DNA of 51,945 nucleotides from Paraburkholderia sp. LEh10 (GTDB lineage Bacteria; Pseudomonadota; Gammaproteobacteria; Burkholderiales; Burkholderiaceae): positions 287 to 52,231 of the forward strand of contig NZ_JAGIPX010000058.1 of NCBI RefSeq assembly GCF_017814945.1, given 5' to 3'. The notes under the pieces are model-generated. The model saw only the letters and a list, made by a program, of their open reading frames with translations, did not search any database and was not told where the DNA came from. Both the position numbers and the translations under genes were made by a program. Position 1 is the first letter of the stretch. Each line of letters begins with the position of its first letter. Positions 1 to 8,854 of the stretch are shown one piece after another.

Positions 1-56
1 GGCAAAGCAAACCGCATCGCGAATGCCCCCGCACGGCAAAAAACCAACCCTCACGC

Positions 57-1301
57 CTAGGCGTGCTTCTCCACATCCGGCAGGAACACAGTCAAAACGC
101 CCAGCAACGGCAGGAACGAACAGACCTTATACACATAAGCGATGCTGGTCGCGTCGGCAAGCTGCCCGAGCACGGCAGCGCCGATCCCACCAAGCCCAAA
201 CGCAAACCCGAAGAACAAACCGGCAACCATGCCGACCTTGCCCGGAATCAGTTCCTGCGCATAGACGAGAATCGCCGAGAACGCCGACGCCAGCACGATA
301 CCGATGATCACCGTCAACACGCCCGTCCAGAACAGATTCGCGTACGGCAGCAGCAGCGTGAACGGCGCGACGCCGAGAATCGATACCCAGATGACGTACT
401 TGCGGCCGATCCGGTCGCCGACCGGCCCGCCGATCACCGTGCCCGCCGCGACGGCCGCGAGGAACACGAACAGATGCACCTGCGCAGCCTGAACGGGCAG
501 ATGGAACCTGTCGATCAGATAGAACGTGAAGTAGCTGTTGATGCTCGTCAGATAGAAATACTTCGAGAACACCAGCAGCACGAGGACGCCCATCGCGAAC
601 GCGACCTTGCCGCGCGGGAGCGTCGCGTGCGGAATATGGCCGGCGCGCGCCTTCTTCGTCGCGGGATGCTGCTTGTACCAGCGGCTGATATGCGTGAGCA
701 CCAGAATGCCGACGAGCGCCGCCGCCGAGAACCACGCAATGCTGCGCTGTCCGTGCGGAATCACGATTAGCGCGGCGAGCAGCGGCCCGAGCGACGAGCC
801 GGCGTTGCCGCCCACCTGGAACAGCGACTGCGCAAGACCATGCTTGCCGCCCGACGCCATGCGCGCGACGCGCGACGACTCCGGATGGAACACCGATGAT
901 CCGCAGCCGACCAGCGCCGCGGCCACGAGCAGCACGCCGAAGTTCGGCGCGACCGACATCAGCAGCAGTCCCGACAGCGTGAAGCCCATGCCGACAGGCA
1001 GCGAGTAGGGCTTCGGATGCTTGTCGGTGTAGATGCCGACGAGCGGTTGCAGCAGCGACGCCGTGATCTGATACGTGAGCGTGATCAGCCCGATCTGCCC
1101 GAACGACAGCGAGAAGTTGGCCTTCAGCATCGGATAGATAGCAAGGATCAACGACTGGATCATGTCGTTCATCAGATGCGAGAAGCTGATCGCGCCGAGG
1201 ATCGAATACACGGTCTTCGCCTGCGCCTTGGGGGCGATTGCGGCGGAAGCTGAAACGGTGGCGCCAGCCAAGGCGCCTCCCTTGTCGAGGCTGGTTTCCA
1301 T
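57..1301 (-). CDS. fsr: MFS exporter, fosmidomycin-resistance (Fsr) type
   Basis: This 414-residue protein is a major facilitator transporter of the inner membrane. About twelve hydrophobic segments are visible from residue 35 to the end, split by a basic loop near residues 205-225. The motif HPESSRVARMASGG followed by GLAQSLFQVGGN, and a second-half GDRIGRK loop, are characteristic of the Fsr/fosmidomycin-resistance group, which exports drugs by proton antiport. The first 30 residues are hydrophilic and Ala/Lys rich. The chosen ATG is the only one before the first membrane segment; no strong Shine-Dalgarno precedes it. The natural substrate cannot be told from sequence. It is transcribed away from the chemotaxis gene and appears to be a single-gene unit. 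Confidence 0.9.
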   Translation of the reverse strand: METSLDKGGALAGATVSASAAIAPKAQAKTVYSILGAISFSHLMNDMIQSLILAIYPMLKANFSLSFGQIGLITLTYQITASLLQPLVGIYTDKHPKPYSLPVGMGFTLSGLLLMSVAPNFGVLLVAAALVGCGSSVFHPESSRVARMASGGKHGLAQSLFQVGGNAGSSLGPLLAALIVIPHGQRSIAWFSAAALVGILVLTHISRWYKQHPATKKARAGHIPHATLPRGKVAFAMGVLVLLVFSKYFYLTSINSYFTFYLIDRFHLPVQAAQVHLFVFLAAVAAGTVIGGPVGDRIGRKYVIWVSILGVAPFTLLLPYANLFWTGVLTVIIGIVLASAFSAILVYAQELIPGKVGMVAGLFFGFAFGLGGIGAAVLGQLADATSIAYVYKVCSFLPLLGVLTVFLPDVEKHA

Positions 1302-1753
1302 GAGGTCGGTCAGGAGAAATTGATTCGGATGCCAGCACGGAGGATCGGGGTTACCCGTCGACGGTGGCGGATGTTTTTAGCGTTTGATGAAGTGTAGGGT
1401 GTCTCGCGCCAATTGTCCGGCCAAGTTTTGTCGCGAATCGGACACTGCGGTCGATCGGATTTGCCTGTTTTTTGTGCGGGCGTGCGCCCTAGGCACCGTT
1501 GCGGCGCGTCGCGCTCGAGACGTGATGGTGGCGGATCGGCGTGCCGGATCCAAAGCGAGGAAACCGGCCGGGCGAATTTTGGCCGTTGTATAAAGCGGAC
1601 GCGGCGCGCAGCCCACGAGGCGGCGCGCCGAGGACCGGGAAATTGCCGGACGGACGGCCTCAAGAACGCCGCCGGCGATGCCGTCATCCCGGAGAGAAAA
1701 GCAGGAATGCCGGGACTGACCTTTCCGGTTGTTTGAGAGTGGGGACGAGAAAT
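1302..1753. other. Intergenic region between divergent genes
   Basis: These 452 bases separate the Fsr-type exporter from the chemotaxis receptor and must hold promoters for both. The DNA is somewhat less biased in codon-like composition than its neighbours. I see no convincing gene, no RNA gene and no clear sigma-28 promoter. Open frames continue upstream of the chemotaxis gene but lack family similarity. Confidence 0.5.
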
Positions 1754-3424
1754 ATGAAAGCAGTTTCGCTGGGTGGCCAGCCGGGCGCGGGCTTCGTACC
1801 GGATGGGAAAGCGGCGGGTGGGCCCGTGCGTTCGGGCAAGCGGGGCGCGCGCGGCAAGCAGCGCGGCTGGTCGGTGAAGACGACCTTGCGCTTTGCGTTT
1901 GCCGTGCTGCTGGTCGGCACGCTCGCAATCGGCGTGTTTTCGCTGGCGCAGATCAGCCGGCTCAATGGCCAGATGCGCTCGATCTATGAGCAGGGCCACG
2001 TCGCGAGCCGTGCTGCCGAGGAAGCGCGGGGCTATCTGTTGCGCGCAAGCCGCGCGCAGAAGATGCTGCTGACGGCGACGACCGCGAAGGAACGCGACGA
2101 ACTCGGTGCGGATATCGACAAAGGGCTGACGGGTCTGTCGGCGGAACTCAACACGCTCCAGCAATACGCCGATTCCGCCGACGCCGCCGCGCAGCAGAAG
2201 AAGTTCGCCGCCGCGATCGGCTTGTGGAGCGGACATCTGCGCGATTTCGTGACGCTCGTGAAAGCGCAGCCGCTCGATTTGTCGCAGATGAACTGGCAGG
2301 TCGGCACCCAGGACGTGTCGCTGCTGGTCGAGACGGGCAAGCTCGAAAAGCTCGTCGATGAACTCGTCGCGCAGCGCGGCACGGCCGCGAAGGCGACGAT
2401 CGATGCGTCCGCGTTCATCTACCAGTCGTCGTTCGTGATGATGGCCGTGATGACGGTCGCGCTGATCGTGCTCGCGTTTGTGATCAGCGAGTGGGTCGTG
2501 CGGCGGCTCGCGCGGCAGCTCGGCGGCGAGCCCGCGTACGCGAAGGAGATCGCGAGCCGCATCGCGGCGGGCGATCTGTCGAACGATATCGTGCTCGGCA
2601 AGCGCGACAGCGCGAGCATGTTGTCGGCGCTGCGCGACATGCAGGACGGTTTGTCGTCGACGGTCGCTCACATCGCGGCGAGCGCCGAGGCGATCGCGTC
2701 GGCGTCCGGGCAGATTTCGATGGGCAATCTCGACCTGTCGCAGCGCACCGAGCAGCAGGCGATGGCGCTCGAACGCACGGCGAGCAGCATGGAGGAGCTG
2801 ACCTCGACGGTGCGCCAGAACGCGGACAACGCGAAGCAGGCGCGCACGCTCGCCGACAACGCGTCGTCGATTGCGGAGAAAGGCGGCGACGTGGTCGGGC
2901 GCGTCGTCGCGACGATGGGCGAGATCAACGACAGCGCGAAGAGCATCGGCGACATCATCGGCGTAATCGAAGGAATCGCGTTCCAGACGAACATCCTCGC
3001 GTTGAACGCGGCTGTCGAGGCGGCGCGCGCCGGCGAGGAAGGGCGCGGTTTCTCGGTGGTGGCGGGCGAGGTGCGCAATCTCGCGCAGCGCAGCGCGGCC
3101 GCCGCGAAGGAGATCAAGTCGCTGATCAGCGCATCGGTCGAGCGCGCGAGCAACGGCTCGCAGCTCGCGCAGGACGCCGGGCAGACGATGGACGAAGTCG
3201 TCAAGGCCGTGAAACGCGTGACGGACATCATGGGAGAGATCTCGGCGGCGTCCGCTGAGCAGAGCTCGGGGATCGAGGAGATCAATCTCGCTGTGTCGCA
3301 GATGGATGCGGGGACGCAGCAGAACGCCGCGCTCGTCGAGCAGGCGACGGCCGCCGCGCGGGCGCTGGACGATCAGGCGCAGGCGTTGAAGGCTGCCGTG
3401 GCGAAATTTTCCCTGCGGGCGTGA
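1754..3424 (+). CDS. Methyl-accepting chemotaxis protein
   Basis: This 556-residue chemoreceptor relays a periplasmic signal to the CheA/CheW array. A basic N-terminal tail of about 40 residues precedes the first membrane segment (about residues 45-65). A periplasmic four-helix-bundle type sensor of about 150 residues follows, then a second membrane segment (about 215-237), a HAMP region and the long coiled-coil signalling domain. The conserved hairpin tip is visible as GIAFQTNILALNAAVEAARA followed by EGRGFSVVAGEVRNLAQRSA. The ATG at 1754 was chosen because it is preceded by GGGGACGAGAA and the residues upstream are not family-like. The C-terminus lacks a CheR-binding NWETF-type pentapeptide, so adaptation may need help from other receptors. 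The ligand is unknown. Confidence 0.93.
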   Translation: MKAVSLGGQPGAGFVPDGKAAGGPVRSGKRGARGKQRGWSVKTTLRFAFAVLLVGTLAIGVFSLAQISRLNGQMRSIYEQGHVASRAAEEARGYLLRASRAQKMLLTATTAKERDELGADIDKGLTGLSAELNTLQQYADSADAAAQQKKFAAAIGLWSGHLRDFVTLVKAQPLDLSQMNWQVGTQDVSLLVETGKLEKLVDELVAQRGTAAKATIDASAFIYQSSFVMMAVMTVALIVLAFVISEWVVRRLARQLGGEPAYAKEIASRIAAGDLSNDIVLGKRDSASMLSALRDMQDGLSSTVAHIAASAEAIASASGQISMGNLDLSQRTEQQAMALERTASSMEELTSTVRQNADNAKQARTLADNASSIAEKGGDVVGRVVATMGEINDSAKSIGDIIGVIEGIAFQTNILALNAAVEAARAGEEGRGFSVVAGEVRNLAQRSAAAAKEIKSLISASVERASNGSQLAQDAGQTMDEVVKAVKRVTDIMGEISAASAEQSSGIEEINLAVSQMDAGTQQNAALVEQATAAARALDDQAQALKAAVAKFSLRA

Positions 3425-3433
3425 CGTGGAACA

Positions 3434-3476
3434 GCCGTGTACGAAAAATCATTGCCGTATGATTTTTTCGTACGGC
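3434..3476. repeat. Long imperfect inverted repeat carrying GTACGA half-sites
   Basis: GCCGTGTACGAAAAATCAT (3434-3452) and ATGATTTTTTCGTACGGC (3459-3476) pair almost completely around a six-base loop. The repeat lies just after the chemotaxis gene, so it could act as its terminator. It is AT-rich and holds the same GTACGA/TCGTAC core repeated in the following promoter, so a protein-binding site for the downstream regulator is at least as likely. Confidence 0.6.
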
Positions 3477-3487
3477 GGCGGAAGATA

Positions 3488-3594
3488 GTACGATAGGGTC
3501 CGGTTTCGTTTAATTTCAATAGGTTGCATGTCGCTTGTACGATTTCTTGACTCTGTACGATTTTTTCGTACACTACTCAGAAATCGTACAAAAG
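3488..3594 (+). promoter_or_regulatory. AbiE-type operon promoter with nested operator palindromes
   Basis: A candidate promoter is TTGACT (3547-3552), a 16-base spacer and TACACT (3569-3574). A perfect palindrome TGTACGATTTTTTCGTACA (3554-3572) fills the spacer and overlaps the -10. Flanking it is an outer inverted pair, TTGTACGATTTCTTGA (3535-3550) and TCAGAAATCGTACAA (3577-3591). A further half-site sits at 3488-3493. With the repeat just upstream, GTACGA or its complement occurs seven times in about 150 bases. AbiEi-type antitoxins are known to repress their own operon through inverted repeats; that this array serves the adjacent gene is inferred. AAAGG at 3591-3595 serves as ribosome-binding site. 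Confidence 0.65.
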
Positions 3595-3601
3595 GTGCCG
3601 G

Positions 3602-4669
3602 ATGACATCTCGACCCGACGGCGTGTCGATCACTGAGCAGCAGCTTTTGGCTGGAGCTTGTGCCGCGTTCCGGTCTTCGACGCGAATCTACAGGGCAAAG
3701 CCAGTTGTACCCTCCAGGTTCGGTCTTGAGGCCGATAGCGCCATCCAGTTCGACATCGACGGCAAGAAGCTGGTGATGCCCGTGCAGGTGGCATCTCGCG
3801 CCAGCCGTCCCGACATTCTTCTCGCGTCATCCCGTCTCAAGTCCGCTCGTGTCGATGGCCGTCCCGTCATGCTGGTCGCGTCCTATGTCGACCCCGAACT
3901 GGCTGCTCATCTGATCGATTCCGACATTCCGTTTCTCGATGCGGCGGGTAACGCGTTTATCCGCGCGCGGGAGGCCACGATCATGATCGTCGGGCGCCCA
4001 CGACTGGTTTGGGCAATCGGCGCGCGGGCGACACGCTCGACGACCAGCAAGGGTCTGCAAGTCATGTTCGCGCTGGCCACGCAGCCGGGTCTTGCCAGTG
4101 AGCCCTACCGCAAGATCGCGGAGGTTTCCGGCGCAGCCTTGAGCACCGTCAATCAGGTCATCGACGATCTGCTGTCCCGCGGACTTCTTGCTACGCGTCG
4201 AACCGGTCAGCGGATATTCCCGGATTGGCGCAAGTATGTCGACGAATGGGTAAGTCTCTACCCGGCGCGGCTGCGGCCCAGGCTCGCAATGTCGAGATAC
4301 ACGAGCACGACGCCAGACTGGTGGCGCTCGTTCGATTTTCTGAAATTTGATGCGCGGCTGGCGGGTGAGGCCGCAGCGGATCTCGTTACCCAGGAACTCA
4401 AGGCGGCGCGTGTGACGATTTACGCGCAGCACAATCTGGGCGCAGACTTTCTGAAGGAAGCGCGCCTGCGCCCAGCTCCCGACGGCGACGTGGAGGTTCT
4501 CGCATCCTTTTGGCGTGAACCCGCCGAATACGGGTGGGACGCATCGGCGTCGCTTCCCGTCGTGCATCCCCTGCTTGTGTACGCTGATCTGATCGCTTCC
4601 GGAGACAGTCGAAACCTTTCAGTCGCGAAGGACATCTACGAGCGCTACCTCGAAAACCTCCATGCTTAG
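3602..4669 (+). CDS. AbiEi-like type IV antitoxin / winged-helix autoregulator
   Basis: This 355-residue protein resembles the AbiEi-family antitoxins usually found next to AbiEii nucleotidyltransferases. An N-terminal region (about 30-145) contains the family-like stretch DIPFLDAAGNAFIRA after a VASYVDPELAAHL segment. A winged-helix DNA-binding segment follows at about residues 150-205 (KIAEVSGAALSTVNQVIDDL then SRGLLATRRTGQR). The C-terminal half is mixed alpha/beta and lacks motifs I recognise. The ATG lies eight bases after a good AAAGG. The stop overlaps the next start (ATGCTTAG), so the two genes are probably translationally coupled. Expected roles are repression of its own promoter and neutralisation of the partner. 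Assignment to AbiEi is by pattern and context. Confidence 0.8.
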   Translation: MTSRPDGVSITEQQLLAGACAAFRSSTRIYRAKPVVPSRFGLEADSAIQFDIDGKKLVMPVQVASRASRPDILLASSRLKSARVDGRPVMLVASYVDPELAAHLIDSDIPFLDAAGNAFIRAREATIMIVGRPRLVWAIGARATRSTTSKGLQVMFALATQPGLASEPYRKIAEVSGAALSTVNQVIDDLLSRGLLATRRTGQRIFPDWRKYVDEWVSLYPARLRPRLAMSRYTSTTPDWWRSFDFLKFDARLAGEAAADLVTQELKAARVTIYAQHNLGADFLKEARLRPAPDGDVEVLASFWREPAEYGWDASASLPVVHPLLVYADLIASGDSRNLSVAKDIYERYLENLHA

Positions 4670-5531
4670 AGTCAGCGAAGAACGTCCGCTTCACGACGAC
4701 ACTTTGGGGCTGCTCATGCGAGTCTGCGACGTGGCGAAGCGCCTCGACACGCCGTTCGTTGTGGCGGGCGCAACGGCACGCGACTTGATTCTCTGGCATG
4801 TCTACGGCATTCAGGCCGGGCGTGCGACGCGAGACGTAGATGTCGCCGTGTGTGCCGTCAGTTGGGAATCGTACGAGGCGCTGATCGGGGAGCTGGTGAG
4901 CAATGAAGGTTTTCAGCGGGACGATCGCGCTGCGCACCGGCTATTGCTCGGGCGCGGCGATGCGAGCGGGACCATCCCGCTCGATCTGGTGCCTTTCGGG
5001 GACATCGAAGCACCGGAGGGTTCGATCGCCTGGCCGCCGGAAGGGGCGTGGATTCTTACCGTGTTGGGCTTCAGGGAGGCCGTCGATACCGCGGTTCAGG
5101 TCGAGGTCGAGGCCGACGTCGTCGTGCCCGTTGTCTCGCTTGCCGCGCTGACGCTGTTGAAACTGATTGCCTGGAAAGACCGCCGTCAGCAGGAAAACAA
5201 GGATGCTGCCGATCTGTTGCTCATCCTGCGCAATTATCTGTGGGCGGGCAACGGCGAGCGAATGTGGACCGACGCGGCCGACCTGATGGAAGCATACGGG
5301 TTTGACGACTCGACCGCGTCATGTGCGCTTCTTGGACGTGATGCACGGAACGTGGCATTGCCGGCTACGCGCGAAAAGTTGCTCTCGCTGCTCGGAAGCG
5401 ACCGCACTTACCAGATGCTGCTGCGCGACCTGTTGGCGCGCGCAGCAGCCGTTCCGTTTGACGACGGTTACGCCGACAAACTTGAGGCCGATCTCGAGGC
5501 GTTCCGCGACGGCTTCATGGCCGAGCCCTGA
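4662..5531 (+). CDS. AbiEii/AbiGii-type nucleotidyltransferase toxin
   Basis: This 289-residue protein looks like a DNA polymerase-beta-fold nucleotidyltransferase of the AbiEii/AbiGii toxin family. The core is visible as FVVAGATARDL (about 32-42) and RATRDVDVAV (about 54-63), with the metal-binding acidic pair at about D58 and D60. A later acidic strand and a helical C-terminal half that includes WKDRRQQENKDAADL follow. The first glycine motif reads GAT instead of the commoner GGT/GGS. The gene overlaps the antitoxin gene by eight bases. AbiE toxins act by transferring nucleotides to targets such as tRNA and give phage-abortive infection in characterised cases; activity here is inferred only. 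It ends 13 bases from a convergent gene with no visible terminator. Confidence 0.82.
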   Translation: MLRVSEERPLHDDTLGLLMRVCDVAKRLDTPFVVAGATARDLILWHVYGIQAGRATRDVDVAVCAVSWESYEALIGELVSNEGFQRDDRAAHRLLLGRGDASGTIPLDLVPFGDIEAPEGSIAWPPEGAWILTVLGFREAVDTAVQVEVEADVVVPVVSLAALTLLKLIAWKDRRQQENKDAADLLLILRNYLWAGNGERMWTDAADLMEAYGFDDSTASCALLGRDARNVALPATREKLLSLLGSDRTYQMLLRDLLARAAAVPFDDGYADKLEADLEAFRDGFMAEP

Positions 5532-5544
5532 AGGTATCCCGAGT

Positions 5545-6408
5545 TCACGACGACGGCGTCACCACCACCGTACAGGTCGTCCCCGCCGACAGCAGCACGC
5601 CGTCCGGCACCGAATCGATCTTCACCCGCACAGGCACGCGCTGCGCGAGCCGCACCCAGTTGAAAGTCGGATTCACATCGGCGAGCAGCTCGCGGCTTTG
5701 CGGATTGTCGCGATCGTAGATGCCGCGCGAGATGCTCTCGACGTGACCCTTCAGCGTGCCGCCGCTCATCAGCCGGATATCGGCCTTATCGCCGACCTTC
5801 ACGTGCGGCAGCTTCGTTTCTTCGAAATACCCATACACCCAGAACGAGTGGCTATCGACGATCGCAAGCTTCGCGGAGCCCGCGATCGCGTAGTCGCCGC
5901 CATACACGTTCAGGTTCGTCACATAGCCGTCGACGGGCGACACGACCCGTGTGCGTTCGAGATTGAGCTTCGCCGCATCGAGCGCGGCCAGCGCCTGCTG
6001 ATACTGCGCCTCGGCGGCGGAAGCCGTATGCGTGGCGTTCTCGCGGTTTTCCTTCGACACCACGAGGTTGTCGAGGTCCGCGCGGCGTGCCGCGTCGTCG
6101 CGCCGCATCTGCAATTCGGCCTTGCGCGCGGCGACGGCGGCCTGCGCCTGCTCGACGGCAATCTGATAGTGCGACGGATCGATCTGCATCAGCAGTTCGC
6201 CCTTGTGGACGAACTGGTTGTCGCGCACGGGCAGCTCGACCACGGCGCCCGACACGTCCGGCGCGATGTTCACGACCTCGGCGCGCACCCGGCCGTCGCG
6301 GGTCCAGGGCTCGTCCATGTAGTGCACCCACAGCGCGCGCCCTATCAGGATCGCGACGACGAACACGATGGCCGTCGCGATAAATCCAATGATGTTTCTG
6401 ATTGTCAT
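5545..6408 (-). CDS. HlyD/AaeA-type membrane fusion protein
   Basis: This 287-residue periplasmic adaptor joins an inner-membrane pump to an outer-membrane channel. One N-terminal membrane anchor (about 7-27) is followed by a biotinyl-lipoyl half (VNIAPDVSGAVVELPVRDNQ), a coiled-coil hairpin of about 75 residues rich in Ala/Arg/Glu, the second lipoyl half (RVVSPVDGYVTNL) and a beta-barrel domain. Size and layout match AaeA/EmrA-like adaptors. The ATG at 6408 is placed right before the membrane anchor. An open frame continues 69 codons upstream but lies across the DUF1656 gene. It is the last gene of the efflux operon, 13 bases after the DUF1656 gene. Confidence 0.9.
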   Translation of the reverse strand: MTIRNIIGFIATAIVFVVAILIGRALWVHYMDEPWTRDGRVRAEVVNIAPDVSGAVVELPVRDNQFVHKGELLMQIDPSHYQIAVEQAQAAVAARKAELQMRRDDAARRADLDNLVVSKENRENATHTASAAEAQYQQALAALDAAKLNLERTRVVSPVDGYVTNLNVYGGDYAIAGSAKLAIVDSHSFWVYGYFEETKLPHVKVGDKADIRLMSGGTLKGHVESISRGIYDRDNPQSRELLADVNPTFNWVRLAQRVPVRVKIDSVPDGVLLSAGTTCTVVVTPSS

Positions 6409-6421
6409 GATTCGACTCTGA

Positions 6422-6622
6422 TCAACGATAAACGGCGAGACCCAATACGCCGCACACACACACGAGCAGACTCGCGCGGAACAGGGACGGGTGCCATACG
6501 ACGCGGTACAGGCCCGTCCAGGCAATCGCGCGATCCAGCACCCACGTGATCGCGGCGCCCGCAACGAACAGCAACACGATGGCGGGCACGTAGGCGTCGA
6601 GGACGGCAATCTCACGTGGCAT
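6422..6622 (-). CDS. DUF1656 (AaeX-like) small membrane protein
   Basis: This 66-residue protein has two hydrophobic segments (about 10-29 and 47-64) and matches DUF1656/AaeX, which is found between FUSC pumps and HlyD adaptors. Its start overlaps the end of the FUSC gene by 11 bases and its stop is 13 bases before the adaptor start, so the three are co-translated. Its biochemical role in these pumps is not established. Confidence 0.88.
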   Translation of the reverse strand: MPREIAVLDAYVPAIVLLFVAGAAITWVLDRAIAWTGLYRVVWHPSLFRASLLVCVCGVLGLAVYR

Positions 6623-8840
6623 GGCGAACTCCTTGTGGCGCGTCGCCGCGCGTGCCGCCTTCGGCGCCGGGCTGCCCCAGCGGCGATTGCGGATCGAGCA
6701 GCGCGCTGCGGATGAAATGCAGATGACTCAAAATGCGTTGCAACTGATGACGCTCATCGCGCGGCGGCGTGAAGGCCGCGAGCGTCTGCTGGACGGCGCC
6801 GATCGCACCGGCCGTTGCCGCCAGCGCTTCGTCGAGGCGCCCGGCGCGCGGGCGGGCGAACAGCCGGCTCACGGCATCGCAGGTCGCGCGCAGGCTCACT
6901 CGCCACGGCATCGACGGCGCATGGCGCGCGTCGTGCGGCAGCGTCGCGACTTCGCTGCGCAGGTCGATCACGGCATTGCCGATCTCCAGCACCGCGAACA
7001 TCCAGCGCATCGTGTCGCGCTTCACGTCGGGCTCGTTCGCGGCGAGCGCGTTGATCTGGTACATCAGGTCGCGCGCGCCGCTCTCGAAGCGCGTGCGCAG
7101 ACGCCACAGACGTCCGACGCGCCCACGGCACGCGAGCACCACCTGGGCGCGCAGGTCGCCGAGCAGCCGGTTGCGCAGCCACGGCGTCGACGGCGGCAGC
7201 AACACGGCGAAGGCGATCGACACTACCAGCATCGACAGCACGAGCGCGAGCGCGTCGTTGATGAAGGTCGTCGGGTCGTAGTGAATCACGTTGTCCGGGC
7301 CCGCGAGAAAGCAGAAGAAGATGCAATAGCCGACGCCGTAGCCCGCCAGCTTCGGGCGCGTCGTCATCCAGACGCCGAGCGCGAGGAACGGCGTGAGCGC
7401 CGCGCAGAGCAGCGCAAAGCCGTCGATGTGCGGGTAGATGCCGAACGTCAGGAGCATCGCGAGCAGCGACGACAGCATCGTGCCGCCCGCCATCTGGAAC
7501 GCGGTGCGCGTCGGATTCGGCGACGACGACGCCAGCGCGCAGACAGCCGCCGCGGTCAGCGTCAACGTCGTGCCGCTCGGCCATGCGGTGGCGAGCCAGA
7601 ACGCGCCGAGGATCGACATCACGATCGCCGCGCGCAGGCCCGCGACGCCTGCCGCGATGCCGTTCGTCTTCGGCGCGTAGCGCTCGACCCAGCGCTCCCG
7701 CTCGTGGGTCGCGACGGCGAGCGATGCGTAGGTCGCCGCGTACGCGTGGAGATCATCGACGAAGCAGTACAGCAGTTCGGCGCCTGTATCGAAGTCGAGC
7801 AGCGGCACGTTCGCCGCGCTTTCGAGCGACGCGCGCGTCGTGCGCACGCGCTTTGGCAGTTCCGCCTTGAAGGCTTCGAGCTGCGCGGCGGCGTGCGACG
7901 CGTCGGCGGCCGTCAGCACCGGCTCGCCCGCCTTGCTCAGCAACGGCGAGATTTCGCGGAAGTAGGGTTCGAGCGCATCGACGGCGGCCGTCGCGCCCGC
8001 CGTGCCCGACGCGCGCAGGCGATTCATCAGCTGATGCAGCGCGTGAAAGCGCGTCGACACCGTCATGAATTCGCTGTTCAGCCGCGACAGGCGGCCGTTG
8101 CGCATCCGTGCATCGGGACTCTCGAACACGGCGACGCTGCGCACCGCCTCGAAGCCGACGATATCGGCGACGAACTTCGCGTTGGTGTCCTCGATGCGCG
8201 CGCGATCGGCGTTGCCCGATAACGCCGCGCACACGTAATCGACGAACGACGAGAAGCGCGCGCGCACCGTGCTGCGCATTTGCTCGCCCGCGTGCTGCGG
8301 CAGCACGAGCGCGCTCACCACGCCCGCGCAGACAATGCCGACCACGACTTCCGCGACGCGCGTGAGCGCCGACAGGAATGCGCCGTCCGGATGCTGCGAA
8401 GCCGGAATGCCGATCAGCGCCGCCGTGTAGCCCGCGAGCACGAAGCCGTATGAGCGGAAGTTGCGGTTGCGCGCCGCGCCCGCCGTGCAGATGCCGACCC
8501 AGATCGCCGTCGCGATGATGAAGAGTTCCGGCTGCTGCGCGAACAGACCCGTCAGCGCCAGCATCACCACGAGACCGATCAGCGTCCCGCAGATCCGGTA
8601 GAAGCTCTTTGCGAACACCATGCCGCTTTGCGGCTGCATCACGATGAAGACGGTCGTCATCGCGGTGCGCGGCTGCGGCAGGTCGAGTCTCATCGCAATG
8701 CCGAGCGCGAGAAAGCATGCGGCCAGCGCCTTGAAAAGATAGATCCATGCGCGGCCGTCGGCGCGCGCCCAATCGAGGAACGCGCCGTAGAGCGCGCCCG
8801 GCGTCTGCGTCGGGCGGGAGGCGGAAGGCTTGGCGGACAT
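6612..8840 (-). CDS. FUSC-family (AaeB-like) efflux pump
   Basis: This 742-residue inner-membrane protein has the duplicated FUSC layout: a cluster of membrane helices at about 30-170, a long cytoplasmic helical region of about 200 residues, a second membrane cluster at about 370-510 and a C-terminal cytoplasmic domain. The early stretch TAMTTVFIVMQPQSG is typical of aromatic-acid/FUSC exporters. Two starts are possible. GTG at 8858 overlaps the previous stop by four bases but has no ribosome-binding site. ATG at 8840 is preceded by AGGGAAG at good spacing and is chosen. With its neighbours it should export small organic acids or toxic compounds; the substrate is unknown. Confidence 0.88.
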   Translation of the reverse strand: MSAKPSASRPTQTPGALYGAFLDWARADGRAWIYLFKALAACFLALGIAMRLDLPQPRTAMTTVFIVMQPQSGMVFAKSFYRICGTLIGLVVMLALTGLFAQQPELFIIATAIWVGICTAGAARNRNFRSYGFVLAGYTAALIGIPASQHPDGAFLSALTRVAEVVVGIVCAGVVSALVLPQHAGEQMRSTVRARFSSFVDYVCAALSGNADRARIEDTNAKFVADIVGFEAVRSVAVFESPDARMRNGRLSRLNSEFMTVSTRFHALHQLMNRLRASGTAGATAAVDALEPYFREISPLLSKAGEPVLTAADASHAAAQLEAFKAELPKRVRTTRASLESAANVPLLDFDTGAELLYCFVDDLHAYAATYASLAVATHERERWVERYAPKTNGIAAGVAGLRAAIVMSILGAFWLATAWPSGTTLTLTAAAVCALASSSPNPTRTAFQMAGGTMLSSLLAMLLTFGIYPHIDGFALLCAALTPFLALGVWMTTRPKLAGYGVGYCIFFCFLAGPDNVIHYDPTTFINDALALVLSMLVVSIAFAVLLPPSTPWLRNRLLGDLRAQVVLACRGRVGRLWRLRTRFESGARDLMYQINALAANEPDVKRDTMRWMFAVLEIGNAVIDLRSEVATLPHDARHAPSMPWRVSLRATCDAVSRLFARPRAGRLDEALAATAGAIGAVQQTLAAFTPPRDERHQLQRILSHLHFIRSALLDPQSPLGQPGAEGGTRGDAPQGVRHAT

Positions 8841-8854
8841 CGGCGGCTTCCCTG

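Noticed and set aside
1..56. Gene fragment at the left edge
   Set aside because: Only 56 bases after the exporter stop; no frame can be assigned.
1310..2671. Minus-strand frame of 453 codons across the chemotaxis gene and its upstream region
   Set aside because: Covers the sensor and HAMP part of a clear chemoreceptor on the other strand and has no recognisable domain.
6621..8222. Long plus-strand frame of 533 codons opposite the FUSC gene
   Set aside because: Arg/Gln/His-rich composition typical of antisense high-GC coding DNA, no family motif, and the opposite strand has a clear FUSC protein.
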